A stretch of DNA of 64,000 nt, from NCBI GenBank assembly GCA_028023455.1, contig JAQFVV010012400.1:16919490-16983489 (forward strand), read 5' to 3'. The DNA comes from Epiperipatus broadwayi (taxonomy: Eukaryota > Onychophora > Udeonychophora > Euonychophora > Peripatidae). The notes under the pieces were generated by a model, which saw only the letters and a program-made list of their open reading frames with translations, did no database searches and was not told the origin of the DNA. Of the stretch, positions 46,586 through 58,844 are shown in pieces. Within the stretch, counting starts at the first letter, position 1. Each line of letters opens with the position of its first letter. Both the position numbers and the translations under genes were made by a program.

Positions 46586-49500
46586 TTCTGAATGGCATAA
46601 TTAATTATTAAAACACACATATTTATATACTTATTAAAATTTAAATAAAAAGGCAATTGCACTTTAAAAAAATGTTTTCTGTTGTACTTATGCTCATAAA
46701 TCTTTTATTTTTAAAAAGTCAACAGAATACTGGATCTTACCTAGTCTTAGCAATTCTTTTGCAAATTAAACATTTCAAGTTCATGCTTACCTTATTCATC
46801 ATCTCGGGTACACATAAAAATCCAAAAGTGAATCTTTAATAATATTACACCCTATTACTTTGAACCTTCAATGATATTTCACTGTTATTTTGCTAAGGTT
46901 TTAGAAGTCATCAATTTTTGGAATTCTATCACTTTTCAACCCCCCTATTGCTTAACAATTCCCTGATTTGAGTCTACAAAATTCTTATTGAGTCCATCAT
47001 CACTAATTAGGGGAAGTCACTTCTTAAGTTAAGGAATCCAATTTACTTTAATAAAGTTAGTCATAAGTCCTACCTTACTATGTTAAGAAATTAAGGTCAC
47101 TAAGCAGTGTTTAAGCTTGTTCCTACTTCCCAATTTCAAACAGATTACATTGTTTGGTATAATCTAATTGAAACTCTAACTAAAGTTCAATGAGCTTTAG
47201 ATGTCCACATATACTAAAATAATCAAAGTTATTATGGCTTTAAAACTTGTTTGTTATTCTCCCAATGCATTTTCATATTATTACATGATTTTTATATTCA
47301 AAACATATATCCTGTGTGGTATAGTGTAATGGTAATATGGCAGACTATAATTATAGGTCCGCTGATTGCAGCTCTTTTGGTACTCAAACATATAAATCTT
47401 GAGTAATAAATCATTCAATTATTTTATTAAAGCACATATAGAAAAAAACATTGTTATAAAGAAAGACCAATTTCAAGCAGTCTCATCCATTAATACTTAG
47501 GACCAAGAATATCGCACTACTAAATTAATTTTACAAGTCCATTTCTAAGGGAAATAATTTTTTTTAAAATTGGATCACGGTTAATGTGGAAAAAAATCCT
47601 GTTTACTTCCGCACTAAAATGGATTTTAATTTTTTTAAATGAGTCTTAACATTGAGTCTCATTCTTAAGTAAATATAAATTATGGTTATTCTTTTAACAG
47701 CAAATGAGGTAAATTGGGAAAAATCAGTGACTTATAAATTATTTTTTTATCTCTCAGTTTCATTTGAAGGATTCGGTACTTGTAAATTTGGATATTTCAT
47801 TAACAACTTTGAAATAATCTCTTTTGTAGTTATAGGCCAGAAAGAACAGTTTATTGTATGATTTTTAAGTTCCTTTCAAATCAATGGAATAGCATGTGAG
47901 AAGCAACTCCTTCTCTTGATCAAGATACTTTACATTAAAATAAAATTCATAGCAGAGTTGCATTTCTGCGGTTTAAAAATTAACCTAACCATATATATAT
48001 ATATAATAGAAATTGGACTACTTAAGATAGTTCCAAAAGATAAAGCCTCTAGATGAATATCTGGTGTAACTAAACTTATCTAAAAAAGGGGCAACATACA
48101 TATTAACTGTTCACTCTGGGGCACTTATAAAGAAATGAACATGTCCGAACAGATCCAAATATGTTTCAAACATGATTGATGAAATTTATTCTGCCAATCT
48201 TACCAGATCTTTACTACATTAAGTAGTGAAAACATGGAATCACATACAAACTAAATCTGATAAAAAAAATTTAGCAACAAAATTTATAGTGAGAATACTC
48301 ATTGACAGTTATTGATCATATTAAGACTTTTTACAAGTAGCAAGAAAGATAAGCAATACATCTGTTACTAATTCATTGTTTTAATTTCCCTTTGGACCAA
48401 TGCAAAAAATGAGGATTATTATCTTTTTAAAAAATTTATCATTGCCATAATTCAGGTGTAGATACTAGCTGTGATGATATACACTTAAATTTTATATAAC
48501 AAAGCATCAAATGTCAGTTAACACCTGCATTAGTTTCTATCATTCTATCTTAGCTGTTAGAATGAATAAATGGACACTAGATAACAGTGCCAGTCAAATC
48601 TAAAAATAGTTCCCAACTTTTCTCAAGGTAACAAAATTTAAATTACTAGCTTGAATGATGCTGAATCAGGCAATCACTGATTCTTACTCAGAAAACCAGA
48701 CTCTATTCTGGGGATTTGATTATCACTTCATTTAGTTTCTTGCTGAAGAGTAATGGATATTATTTGGAGAACTATTTAGAATTATTGTAAGGTGCTGAGC
48801 ACTTGTGATGTTATGAAAAATATTATATCACCATGTCTATGTAAAAAACAAGTTTACCATTATCAATATTTAAGCCAGTCTTTGAAAAAAGCCACATTTC
48901 ATATAAAAACAAGGAATTTTATGACCTTGGCTTACATTTACATTAACAGCAATAATCCACTTCACCCCATCACTGGTTGGCACTATAATGTAGTATCTTT
49001 TTATTGCATTTATTCTCATTTAACTCATTAATAGTTGTATAAACTAAAGAACATTAAATTATTTTGTTCCAATATTTTCTTTTTTGAGTATTTATAGTTT
49101 GAAATTGGTTTCTCAAAAGCATCAGATATAATGTGTAATGACTTGGATGGATATATTAAAACTTAGGAAACGTTCGTTTTGCAAAACATTTTATTTCTAT
49201 AGTGTTACTAAACACTTTTGCATGTAAGCGTACCCTCCTCCTCCAAATGTTTTTCAAAGTTAGGTTAGGGAAGGAAAATATCTCAGTATTAGCCATCATG
49301 TGCAGCTTCCATACATTATTCCCTTTAAGTACAACATTATGTATACATATTACCATTATTCTTAGAATTACGATGTTTTATCTGCAATTGATTTAGATAG
49401 CAGTGATCTTTACAGTTACTCAGCAATCACAAAATCATGATCACTATATAAATGTCATACTACTGATACAGAATGGAAATCAGATAGCATTACCATCTAA

Positions 49501-51974
49501 TATCCATAAATTCAGTTCTTATACAAATAGTTGTGTGTGTGAAAAGAGATAACCATTATCTATTGCAGTAAACATGTTAATGATGTGGAGTTCATGATGG
49601 AGTTCTAAAATTGGAAATGCTAGAAATGTATGTTAAGATGCAATCAATGCTAAATTACTATTGATGATAATCAAATATCTCTTGGTTGAAATCTAAATTA
49701 CATATCTACATAAACTGATGTTCTGTATTTGGATGAACATTAAGATGCACAAGACATTTTATTTAATGAATATATAACCCGATATGACTATGTAGTGGCA
49801 GACTCTAGAGTCAAAGTATGAATTGTGGCTCATCTGTCACTTCTGATGCCTGAACTTATGAACTCCAAAATAGTAAATCATTTTACTATTTTTTTATGAC
49901 ATATATCAAATATAATATAATCCTATAATTTTATTGCAATAGACAAGAAACAAACTCTTTTCATGTACTAATGAATTACTCCAAAACAAATTGAGCTGAA
50001 TCAAGTCACTATAAAAAGGTAGAACTGTATATATTCTCATTTAATAGTACAGAGTTAATTTTTGGCTGCTACCGGCACAGTTAGTTAATTAATTTTGCAC
50101 TATGATTCTGATGAGAATTTGTTGAAAGTTAATTCAGTGCTATTAAGTGAGAATATATCTACACAGTTATACCTTTTCATAGTGGCTTGACTCAACTCAA
50201 GGTTTTTCGGAGTATTGCAATAGACAGTAGTAATCTAACCTGACTCAAAACCAATTTGTAAACACTGATTGAAACTGAATACAAGATTGTAATGCCATGA
50301 TTAAATTTTTCTACTGCGATTATTCGGGATAAAAGAACAGTTCATAATATCCATGTTTACTTATTTGCTTTTTAACTAGAACGTTAAAAGTTGATTTCTC
50401 AAAAAAAAAAAAAATACAATTTGATAATGTTTAGTAGTAAATCAGAATATTTTTTAAATGAAAATTCAGCCATGAAAAAAAAAACTTCCAAACCATGCTA
50501 CAAAAACATAAAATGAAACAACTGTCCCCATAAACAAAGACGTAAAGGATCATATTTTAAAACATATGAAGAAATAATACTAAATCAATAATTCTTGAAT
50601 TGCTACAAAGAACAAAAGATTAAATAAACAGAAAAAAAAAAAAGCAGGAAGTCTAACTGCAGTAAAATATGAGGCCTTCTCAAATTTAAATAAATATGCC
50701 AAGCATTTTGTGAAATAATAATTTATTTACAACCTTCAACTCTAGATTAAAAAATGCTGCAGACCTAGCAAATTGAAAGTGCAAAATGTTACTCATTTAT
50801 ATATTTAGTGTATTCATTCTTAATAAGCAGTCTTAGATTTAGTCTCCTGAACTACACTACAAAATAATAGCGTGCCAAGATCTAGTGATATTTAAACATC
50901 ATAGTAATAATTTGCCATTGTTTGAATCTTCTTATATTATTATGACTGGCAGTTGTGTTATAAAAAAAAAAGTTTTTTTAATATATTTATATCTGTTTCT
51001 TTTTGTGTATATATACTCATACACTTATATCTAGGAATCCTGAATATACTGCTGCAATTGTTAGATACCTAAGTAATAACCTATTCTAATATCTCCTTTT
51101 CTTGTTATAAAGACATTACACACTTATAATCTTTACAAATTTAACCCATTTCTTGCACAAGCATTTTTCTCTTCATTTTCCAGGTCTTTCAATCTCAACT
51201 TCAAATCCTTAAAGTAATCAAATTAATAAAGATGACCAATCACTGTCTCAATCTGATTTCACATTTAGTATTTATAAAAATTATTACTGTAAGGATATTT
51301 ATCCATTTTTTGCAACTCCAAAGCCATACGACTACTGATTGCCCTGCCATTTGGTGTTCGACAAATTATTTAGTGCTTATACATTTTAATTCTAAAAAAG
51401 GAAAATGTCATTATTATCTAATGAAGATTATTAAAATGTGATGCAACTAATAGCTATTTTAAAATTAAATGCTTAAATAAAATAGACATGATGATGAAAA
51501 CTGGATCACAGATGATTTCAATATTGGAAATGGTGACGGAAAATAGAACATTTTAGCATTAACAGATATTAAATGCATAAAATAGGATATGTTTAGAATA
51601 TTTGATCAGTTATTTATTTATTTATTTTTAAAAGAAAAAATAAATAAATGATTTTACTTTGTGAATTTGAAAAAATAATTTACTTTTAAAGCAGGATAGT
51701 ATTTTGGCTCCTTAAAAAATTTTCTTATATTTTTGAACAGATTTCACAAAAACTCTTCGGAATTAATCCAAAGATTGTAATTTTTTTTAAAAAAAGATTC
51801 ATTATATATTAACTTTCATCCTTCTAATAATGACATATTATTTTTCAAAAACAAAATGAATTAATTGTATTTGAGATAAATTTTATATTGCTGTTGTAAA
51901 AGAATTCATTAAAAACTCGTCAAATGTAAATAAGTTTAAAAAAAAAAAAGAGAAAAAATAAATAAATAACTTTT
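46586..51974. other. Intergenic stretch downstream of STRAD, one foldback only
   Basis: No exon or protein motif recognised in about 5.4 kb apart from the foldback at 49974-50218. Short frames here look like chance. Near 47310-47375 a tRNA A-box-like string is present without a convincing B box. Confidence 0.45.
49974..50218. mobile_element. Foldback element with ~85-bp arms
   Basis: Left arm about 49974-50059 and right arm about 50128-50218 are inverted, diverged copies (shared ATTCTCA, TTAATAG, AGTCACTAT-type and ACTCC blocks). The loop contains CTACCGGCACAGTTAG. No ORF. Confidence 0.7.
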
Positions 51975-51980
51975 TTTATT
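51975..51980 (-). promoter_or_regulatory. Candidate STRAD polyadenylation signal
   Basis: TTTATT on the + strand is AATAAA on the - strand, about 280 bp past the STRAD stop codon. Others lie nearby, so this is only the first good candidate. Confidence 0.35.
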
Positions 51981-52258
51981 TAGACATTTACATTTTTTGT
52001 TTAACAAAAACAAACACACACAAAAAAATAACCTTAAGAAAAAAAACAGAACACAAACATATAAATTGTGATGGTCTTTATAAAAAACAAAATATCTTTG
52101 GAATTCTTTATCCTTTGGAGATTCATATTGGACCACAAGTCACAGAAGCTCAATGTGAGCCGATAAGCTGTATACGCCCATTTTTGGGAGCAAAAACATA
52201 ACAAAATGCAACTTCGTTTCATATTAAAACGTGGAAATAAAAAGAATAATTCAAAATG

Positions 52259-52326
52259 TCAGAATTCCCAATCATCCATTTCAAGAGTCTCCATCTTCTC
52301 GACAGTTTCTTCTGTGATCGAATTAT
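52259..52326 (-). CDS. STRAD: STRAD pseudokinase, last coding exon (WEF tail)
   Basis: On the - strand a T-rich tract ending in CTTTCAG (acceptor at 52327-52329) opens a 68-bp exon. Two bases complete a codon split with the upstream exon (G|AT). Then come 21 codons ending ETLEMDDWEF and a TGA at 52261-52259. STRAD alpha and beta end in (D)DWEF, and the last Trp-Glu-Phe docks into the C-terminal pocket of the scaffold MO25 (CAB39). STRAD is a pseudokinase that activates the kinase LKB1 within the LKB1-STRAD-MO25 complex in the cytoplasm. The phase agrees exactly with the exon at 58723-58844, 6.4 kb upstream. Alpha or beta cannot be decided from these exons; many invertebrates have one gene. 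Confidence 0.9.
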
Positions 52327-52439
52327 CTGAAAGAAAAAAAAAAGAATACATATTTCCATTAACAGTTATTTTTTTAAAAAAAATCACATATCAAATTAAA
52401 TCATCATCTTCAAGCCTTTCACTTTAAGATCATTCAAAC

Positions 52440-53960
52440 AACTTTTTTATCTCTCCTATTCTTTTTTCTTACAATCCCTCCATTACCTTCAAAAATATTT
52501 TTTATAATTCTTCAACCTAAAAAGTATACCAAATTTTTTAATTATTCTTTATTATTGTTATCTTTTCTATTGTTAGGATTATCTTTTCTGTTGTCTTTCA
52601 AATTCATATCATTATAATTTCCAATTATTTGTTATTGCTTTTCTCAATCATTCTTGTCTCTCTACTCCATATAAATCAGCATTCCAAACAAACATTTAAG
52701 AAGCCTTCTTCTCAAATTCAATTTAAATAAGCACAGAATAAACACCTATCTTTATTATAAAACATGATTTAAACATTGCAGTCCTCCTCCTAATTTCTTT
52801 ATTACTATTTCTGCAATGAGTTAACTAATCTTCCCCAAGATATTCTTTAGTTTTTTTTGCATTTAATTTTTCTCAAAATTCAATACTCTAGTTACATTCT
52901 GTTAATAAGTTCATCATCATGCTAAACCATAAACTACTGCTATATCATTCACAAATCAAAGATAATGGTACTCTCATCCACCATGCTAATATTATCCACA
53001 TCAAATGACACTCATTTAACTTTCTCTTCTAAATATATTAATAAAAGAGAAGGCATCCTGTTTTATATATATTTTTTATATCTATTCCTATTGTGGAAGT
53101 CTATTTAATCTACAAATAGCTTCTAATTCACTAATTTCCAAATAAATGTATGTAAGATTAAGTTAATTATTATTCTATAATTCTATTTTATTGAATTAGG
53201 CTTTTTTCTAATGGGAATTTTAAGTGTTGAAAAAAAATCAATCGGCCACTTAGATTTTTGAACTTCTTCCTTCATTATTGTACAACCTCTTTCATTCTCA
53301 CCTTTCTTTTTTCAATTAAAATAATAGAAGGCTTGTTACTTCTATTATACAAATCACTATACATATATATTACCATTTATTGCTTCAAGTATATTTCAAT
53401 CCTGAAATTTCTGCTTTCCCTATCCAAACCAGTTTATTCCGATACACATTAAATCAACCTACATTTTCTTTGGAATTTTTTTTACTTCTTTATTTTCTCT
53501 TAACAAAGCTTTATCCATTTCATGTTTCAATTTATAGATAAACTTTTCTATGTACATTATACAGAATTAATTTCTCATTTTCTAATATCTGCATTTTATT
53601 CACCAATTCTTACTAATCCAAAATTTTTTTTGTTTTATTTTCTATAATCTATTATTGTGACATTGTCTTTTAAATTTTCTTTGAATAATTCCCATTTTAT
53701 ATTTAAATCTACTTTGCCAATGTATATTTGATTTCTTATCTGACAATATTGTGAAGCAAACCAAAGTAATGCATGTGAATCTTTGGATCTTCCACACACA
53801 TATGTATTAAAAAAAATATTAAAATCTGTGTTATAAATATTTAAAAAAAGCCATTTTTGAAATGTTGCACAAAAGCCCCAAAATTCTAGCAATATCACTG
53901 TTATACATTAAGTCTACAAGTTTTCCTCTAGTAATTTCTTTTAATATATCAACTGCCTAT
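52440..53960 (-). pseudogene. Old APE-type LINE in the STRAD intron
   Basis: On the - strand an 87-codon frame (53635-53898) has an FFNTYVCGRSKD...QIRNQIYIGKVD pattern, similar to the last part of LINE endonucleases (NTFF...WTW..PDG..RNQIDYI). Further along, after many stops, LIxEFVNDIAVVYGL near 52945 resembles the FADD catalytic box, and an LYG-VERQ stretch follows near 52660. It lies in the last STRAD intron in the sense orientation. Very decayed; the family is not assigned. Confidence 0.5.
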
Positions 53961-53999
53961 TACTTTTTTATTTTAAATCTTCTTTTCCTTTTAAAATTG

Positions 54000-54620
54000 T
54001 TGTGTTTCGCCTGGATTATATATAAACACAAACGTGTGTAAATACAATTTATAATATATATTTATTAATGAAACAGGAATACAAATATACACTTGTATTT
54101 ACAATGGCTATACTCAACCTGCTATTGTCAGCGAGGTATCTCCTAGTTCTGGGTTAATTACAGAAGGGATTGCAATTGCGCTTATACATTTCCCTACCAC
54201 TTCTAGCTGTATTTGACCAGCCTACCTCGTGAATAGATCTGATGACACTTCTGGCTGTACTACGCCAACTTGGCTCATTTGGTTCTAGCAGCTTCCAGTC
54301 CTGGATGTGGACTTGCCTCACTGCATCAATCACTTACCTTAACCGTTATTGTCTGGAGAACGTGTATACTGTCTTTCAGGTTTGATAGTAGTTCTCTGGA
54401 GAATGTGAATTATGTATTTCAGCTTTGTGACAGTAGTTCTCTGACCCTACATTCAAAAAGACTGACTATTAATTGTCAGATCTCCAACCTTGATGGAAAC
54501 ATTCGGATTCAATAAGCATTATTATCTATTAGCCAGTTCTTGTCATTGGCTATGCGTTATCTCTTTATATACTCATTGATTAGCGGCAATGAATGCTCAA
54601 TACGATCAAGATAAAAAGAA
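54000..54620. repeat. GC-richer block, possible solo LTR
   Basis: Its composition is clearly different from the surrounding intron. It holds a TATATAAAG on the - strand near 54575 and an AATAAA-type signal on the - strand near 54066, plus two imperfect 43-bp tandem units (TCTGGAGAA-GTG...TTTCAG) at about 54353-54437. TG...CA ends are possible, but no target duplication was found. The 81-codon + frame at 54270-54515 is not recognised. Confidence 0.35.
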
Positions 54621-56149
54621 ATATGACAAATAGATAATCTCAATTCCATGACTGTTAAATTGTGACCTAAATTGATGGTATTAATAAAACATATCACTCA
54701 GATCTTTTCATGAATAAATTCTTCATTATTTCTAAGTTGGGGTTTTATCATTATTAATCATGACATTTTCTTGTTGAAACTTATCAACTATTCTCGTTTC
54801 TTATCTGCAACTCACAAATTTCTTATGTGCTTTCTACTCTATCATTCCCATAATCATTAGCAGTATGTATATATAAATAAACACCAGATCCCTAGTATAC
54901 AGTTTAGATAGTAACAACCTATCACTTAGAGGGGTAATTCTCTTTTGGTTTTGATATCCAATCTATTAAGTTTACTTTTATTTCCAGAACCTTCAATACT
55001 CTTTCCTCAGAATTTACCAACTGTTATAGTGTTCTACTGTGTCTAGTTTTTTTTAATTTTTTCTGATAATAAAGAGCCATATTCTCTGATTTGTACAGAT
55101 TCCTAACTTTCTACACATATATATTCCTATAAAATTTTAATGAAAAGCTTTGGTAAATGTTCAACATATATTTTTTCAAAACAATAACAAATGATATTAA
55201 TAGTAGTTGGCTGCATGCATAAACACTATATATCAATTCAAAACTTTCACCATATCACTCTACAAAACAGTTCTTGCTTCAGGTTATTATTTTATTAATG
55301 TAAAATTATTATGGAAAACATTCTATGTATATTATTGTATGCATTTAGCATAAGCATTATTTCTAACTAAACATCCTATATAAGTGAAACACGTATCCAA
55401 ACCTTTATTTATATTAATTAATATAACTTACTAGTCAAGTTGAATTTTAAATTATGTGTTTTTTTTTTTTTTTTTTGTAAAATCAAATAAAAATCGAAGT
55501 TGATGATGATATTAATTGGAGAAAGCATGACTGAAGATTTAAGAGATTTCTTGAAAAATTTTTTTGTTTAAGAGTTGATCTTCATTATTAAAATTATATC
55601 TTTACAAAATGCCAATCGTGTTTGCACATCATTTATACATTTCCCTCCTTTTCAGTATCATTAAGTAAAACATTAAAGGCCATTACATAAAGTGTCTGTA
55701 ACCTTGTTTCTTCTCTGACAATCTGTTTGCAGAGTTCTATTTATCAAAAGCAGTTTCTATTGAAAATTTGATCATTTTTTATCCTATCCTTAACAAGAGT
55801 TTAAAATTTTCAAAGTATATGCTGCATATTCAGATAAGACAATTTTAAAGATGGAGATACTGTTCCAAAATTTCATAAACTTTTAGCAGAAATAGCAATT
55901 TATTTTTTTAAAAAGGCAATCACTTCTCAAAAAATATATATTTATGTATAGATTAAAACATATATATTTCTAATAAAATATTCTACCAAGTACAACAAAG
56001 CATCAAAATTATTATATATAAAAAAAAAAAGGTCATATTAGAAGATCTAAATATTTTTTTCAATTTTTACTAGTCTAAAATAAATGTCTTATTATTATTG
56101 TTTTTAATCATTTTAAGTAATTTTTAAAGCAAAACAATTATAAAATAAA
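54621..56149. other. STRAD intron, AT-rich, nothing recognised
   Basis: No exon or element could be identified between the GC-richer block and the RTE copy. Confidence 0.5.
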
Positions 56150-56848
56150 ATGTTAGGATGGAGTTATTACTAAGAAGAGAGATGACATCATGAAATGCAT
56201 AGAAGACTTCTATCAAGAATTATATAGTAATAAAGAACAAGTACCTCCTATATCTATTACATCTTCCAAATTGCCCAGAATTTTAAATGAAGAAGTGAGA
56301 CATGCAATTAAATTTATGAAGAAAGGAAAGGTCCAGGTAATGATGGAATTATAATTGATATATTAAAAGAAACAGGTCAAGAAATAGAAATTTTTTTAGC
56401 AAAGTTATATACCAAATGTTTAAATGATAAAGATGTACCAGATGATTGGAAGAATGCAGTATTAATATTTTAAAAAGGTGATAAGGAAGATATTAGAAAT
56501 TACAGACCTATCAGCCTTTTATCACTTTTATATAAATTTTTTACCAAGATAATTACAACTCGTCTACAGAGAACATTGGATTTCCACCAAGAGAACAAGC
56601 TGGATTAAAAGTGGTTTTAGTACAGTATATCATATCCAGATATTGAGAGAAGTTATAGAAAAAACAAATGAATATGAATTGCCATTATGCTTTGGATTTA
56701 TAGATTATGAAAAGGCATTTGATTCTATAAACATTTCTTCAGTGATTAAAGCATTGGATCATCAAGGTATAGATCCAGGATTTTATCATATTTTAAAGAA
56801 CATTTTTAAAAATACAACAGCAACAGTTAGATTACATAATGATAGTAA

Positions 56849-57283
56849 TTAAGTATTTATTTATACAGCGCTATGTTGATAAATTGTAAATGTAAATTAG
56901 CGATCAGGCTAATGCACATGCGCCTTACAGATAACTATACGTAAATAATACTAACATTCTCAAACACAAGATAAAGTCTTTAGAAAAGGTAGAATGAATC
57001 CATCTAACTTTTCGACCCAAACGTTTAAGTATGGGCAAATCTTAAGTGTTTGGATATGAGAGTGTGAAGTATAGTAAATTTTAAATAATTTTGCAAGCGT
57101 CATTCATCCAAGCATATTAAAATAATTTAAAGTGACTGTTTAATATTGTCACACTCTCATATCCAAACACTTAAGATTTGCCTATACTTAAACGTTTGGG
57201 TCGAAAAGTTAGATGGATTCATTCTACCTTTTCTAAAGACTTTATCTTGTGTTTGAGAATGTTAGTATTATTTACGTATATTT
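56849..57283. mobile_element. Foldback element with 131-bp nearly perfect arms
   Basis: Arms 56936-57066 and 57149-57280 are inverted copies with apparently one mismatch, around an 82-bp loop, so the insertion is recent. About 87 bp of non-palindromic sequence precedes the left arm. Target copies ATAATGATAGTAA (56836-56848) and ATAATGATACTAA (57284-57296) flank it. It splits the RTE reverse transcriptase between palm motifs A and the SPKLF box. Confidence 0.85.
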
Positions 57284-57297
57284 ATAATGATACTAAG

Positions 57298-57450
57298 TAA
57301 TATTTATTAAGGCAATAAACCTCTTTCTTCCAATGCGTAAGCTTGTAGTTAAGACCTGTAGAGGTCCCTACCTTCGCATTTTCAACCGCACATGCTTTAG
57401 GTTTATTGCCTTAGCAAATATTACTTGCGTAATCAATGTGCGTTAAATAA
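57298..57450. mobile_element. Second small insertion at the same RTE site
   Basis: 153 bp bounded by perfect 18-bp duplications ATTTATAATGATACTAAG (57280-57297 and 57451-57468). Near its left end is TAATATTTATTAAGGCAATA, whose complement with two changes occurs at 57399-57424. The centre is GC-richer (AGACCTGTAGAGGTCCCTAC, a short hairpin). Confidence 0.8.
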
Positions 57451-58487
57451 ATTTATAATGATACTAAGAAAGAGGTAAGACAGGATGACTCCATATCTCC
57501 AAAACTTTTTATAGCAGTGCTGCAAGAAGTATTTTGTGGATTAAAATGGGAAGCTAAAGGAGTGGAAATAAATGGAGATTATTTAAATCATTTAAATTTT
57601 GCAGATGATGTAGTTGTTTTTGCAAATAATGCTTTAGAGCTGCAGGAGTTATCAGATGAAAGTAGGACTAAAGATAAATGTTAAAAAAACTAAAGTAATG
57701 TTCAATGGATTTTCTCAAAATATGAAAATAAAGATTGATTATGATAAGTTAGAAGAAGATTATTAATACAGATGAAAACATAATGGATGAAATTAATCAT
57801 AGAATTAAATTTGGTTGAGTGCTTTTGGTAAAAATAACTTGATACTAAAAGAAAATATGCCTATGTGTTTGAAAAGGAAGGTTTTTAATAAATGTGTTTT
57901 ACCAGTTCTTATTTATGGATCTGAGACTTGGACACTTAATAGAAGAGAAATACTGAGACTTCAGACCACTCAAAGAAGTATGGAAGATGCATGTTAGGAG
58001 TAACAAGAAAAGATCGAAAACGCAATATATAGGTAGGAGAACAAACAGGTGTTACTGATGTCATTGAAAAAATTAAAAGACTGGTGGAGTTGGGGCTGGA
58101 CATATTGCTAGAAGAGATGATAATAGATGGACAATTGAAATCTTAAACCGGATTCCAAGGGATTGTAAAAGACCCAGAAAGAGACCACATATGAGACGGA
58201 TGGATGAAATAAGAAAGTGTGCAGGGGTGATGTGAAGAAGAGTAGCTAAAGATTGGAGAAGATGGTTTGAACTTGGAGAGACCTTCATCCTGCAGTGGAT
58301 TGATAATGGTTGATGATCATGATTAAAGTTGAATGTTTCCATGATAAAATATCTCAGCACATCATCTCACATATTTTGGAAAGCTTTGATGGCCATTTTA
58401 TTTCTTTAAATTTTGATAATTTTTATGAAAAACAATAAAAAAAAATGGAAATTATGCTGAATGTATACAACATACTGTCTGTTATAA

Positions 58488-58541
58488 AAAAGACTGAATA
58501 AAAAAATGCTTCAAAACATCTATTTTTTTATTCAGTCTTTT
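58488..58541. repeat. Perfect 20-bp-arm hairpin
   Basis: AAAAGACTGAATAAAAAAAT at 58488-58507 and its exact complement at 58522-58541, with a 14-nt loop, between the RTE tail and the STRAD exon. It may act as a hairpin in the STRAD pre-mRNA, or be a tiny foldback remnant. Confidence 0.85.
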
Positions 58542-58722
58542 GGAGATACAATTCAAATTATTTTTGGCCAAAAGATATTATGATTTAAAAAAGAATAAAT
58601 CCTTTACATCATGAAAATATTCAAGATCATGCAGCATAATTGGGAATATTTTGTGTAATACTTTCATGGACAAGTATATAAAAGCAATTGCAAATTAAAT
58701 ACGTTTAACTAATGAATCTTAC

Positions 58723-58844
58723 CAAGAGGAAGGCTTTTTGAATCTGTTAGTGGCTGGATAGGAGCTAGCAAATCTGGAAGTCGAGAGGAAAATTTTTTTA
58801 ATTGTTTAATAAAAGGATGGTTTAAAAGTTGAGATGCTGACGGC
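58723..58844 (-). CDS. STRAD: STRAD pseudokinase, penultimate coding exon
   Basis: On the - strand an acceptor (TTTCTTTCATAG) precedes a 122-bp exon, followed by a donor GTAAGATTC at 58722. The exon carries one leading base, 40 codons and one trailing base. It begins (R)[18 protein letters not shown], the end of the protein-kinase fold (subdomain XI, arginine-proline-x-alanine-x-x-leucine-leucine). It then runs through [13 protein letters not shown] into the linker before the WEF tail. Human STRAD alpha has the same order (RPSASTLLNH..., then ELLRPVTPI). This matching register and the in-phase junction with 52259-52326 make the call firm. The rest of the pseudokinase domain must lie beyond the right edge or was missed. 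Confidence 0.92.

Larger units (their letters stand above)
56150..58316 (+). pseudogene. RTE-type LINE copy 1, interrupted by two foldback elements
   Basis: From the left: KFMKKGK, VPDDWKNAVLIF, NYRPISLLS, a frameshift, then 56643-56852 with CFGFIDYEKAFDSINISSVI (palm A motif). After the inserted elements come SISPKLFIAVLQEVF, LNFADDVVVFANNA (FADD catalytic box), and YGSETWTLNRR with the GHIAR-type C-terminal region. The end is GGTTGATGATCATGAT. Truncated at the 5' side (no endonuclease). It lies in the STRAD intron, antisense to the gene. Sequence is closest to the fragment at 31375-31827. Confidence 0.8.

Noticed and set aside
47310-47375. tRNA-like A box (GGTATAGTGTAATGGTAATA)
   Set aside because: No B box matching GGTTCRANNCC, no acceptor stem pairing and no poly(A) or target duplication. 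A similar weak string at about 697-720 was dropped for the same reason.
48645-48720. CACTGATT...CAGAAAACCAGAC...TCTGGGGAT, resembling the hammerhead element
   Set aside because: The catalytic boxes do not fit in order or spacing, and the similarity is short enough to be chance.
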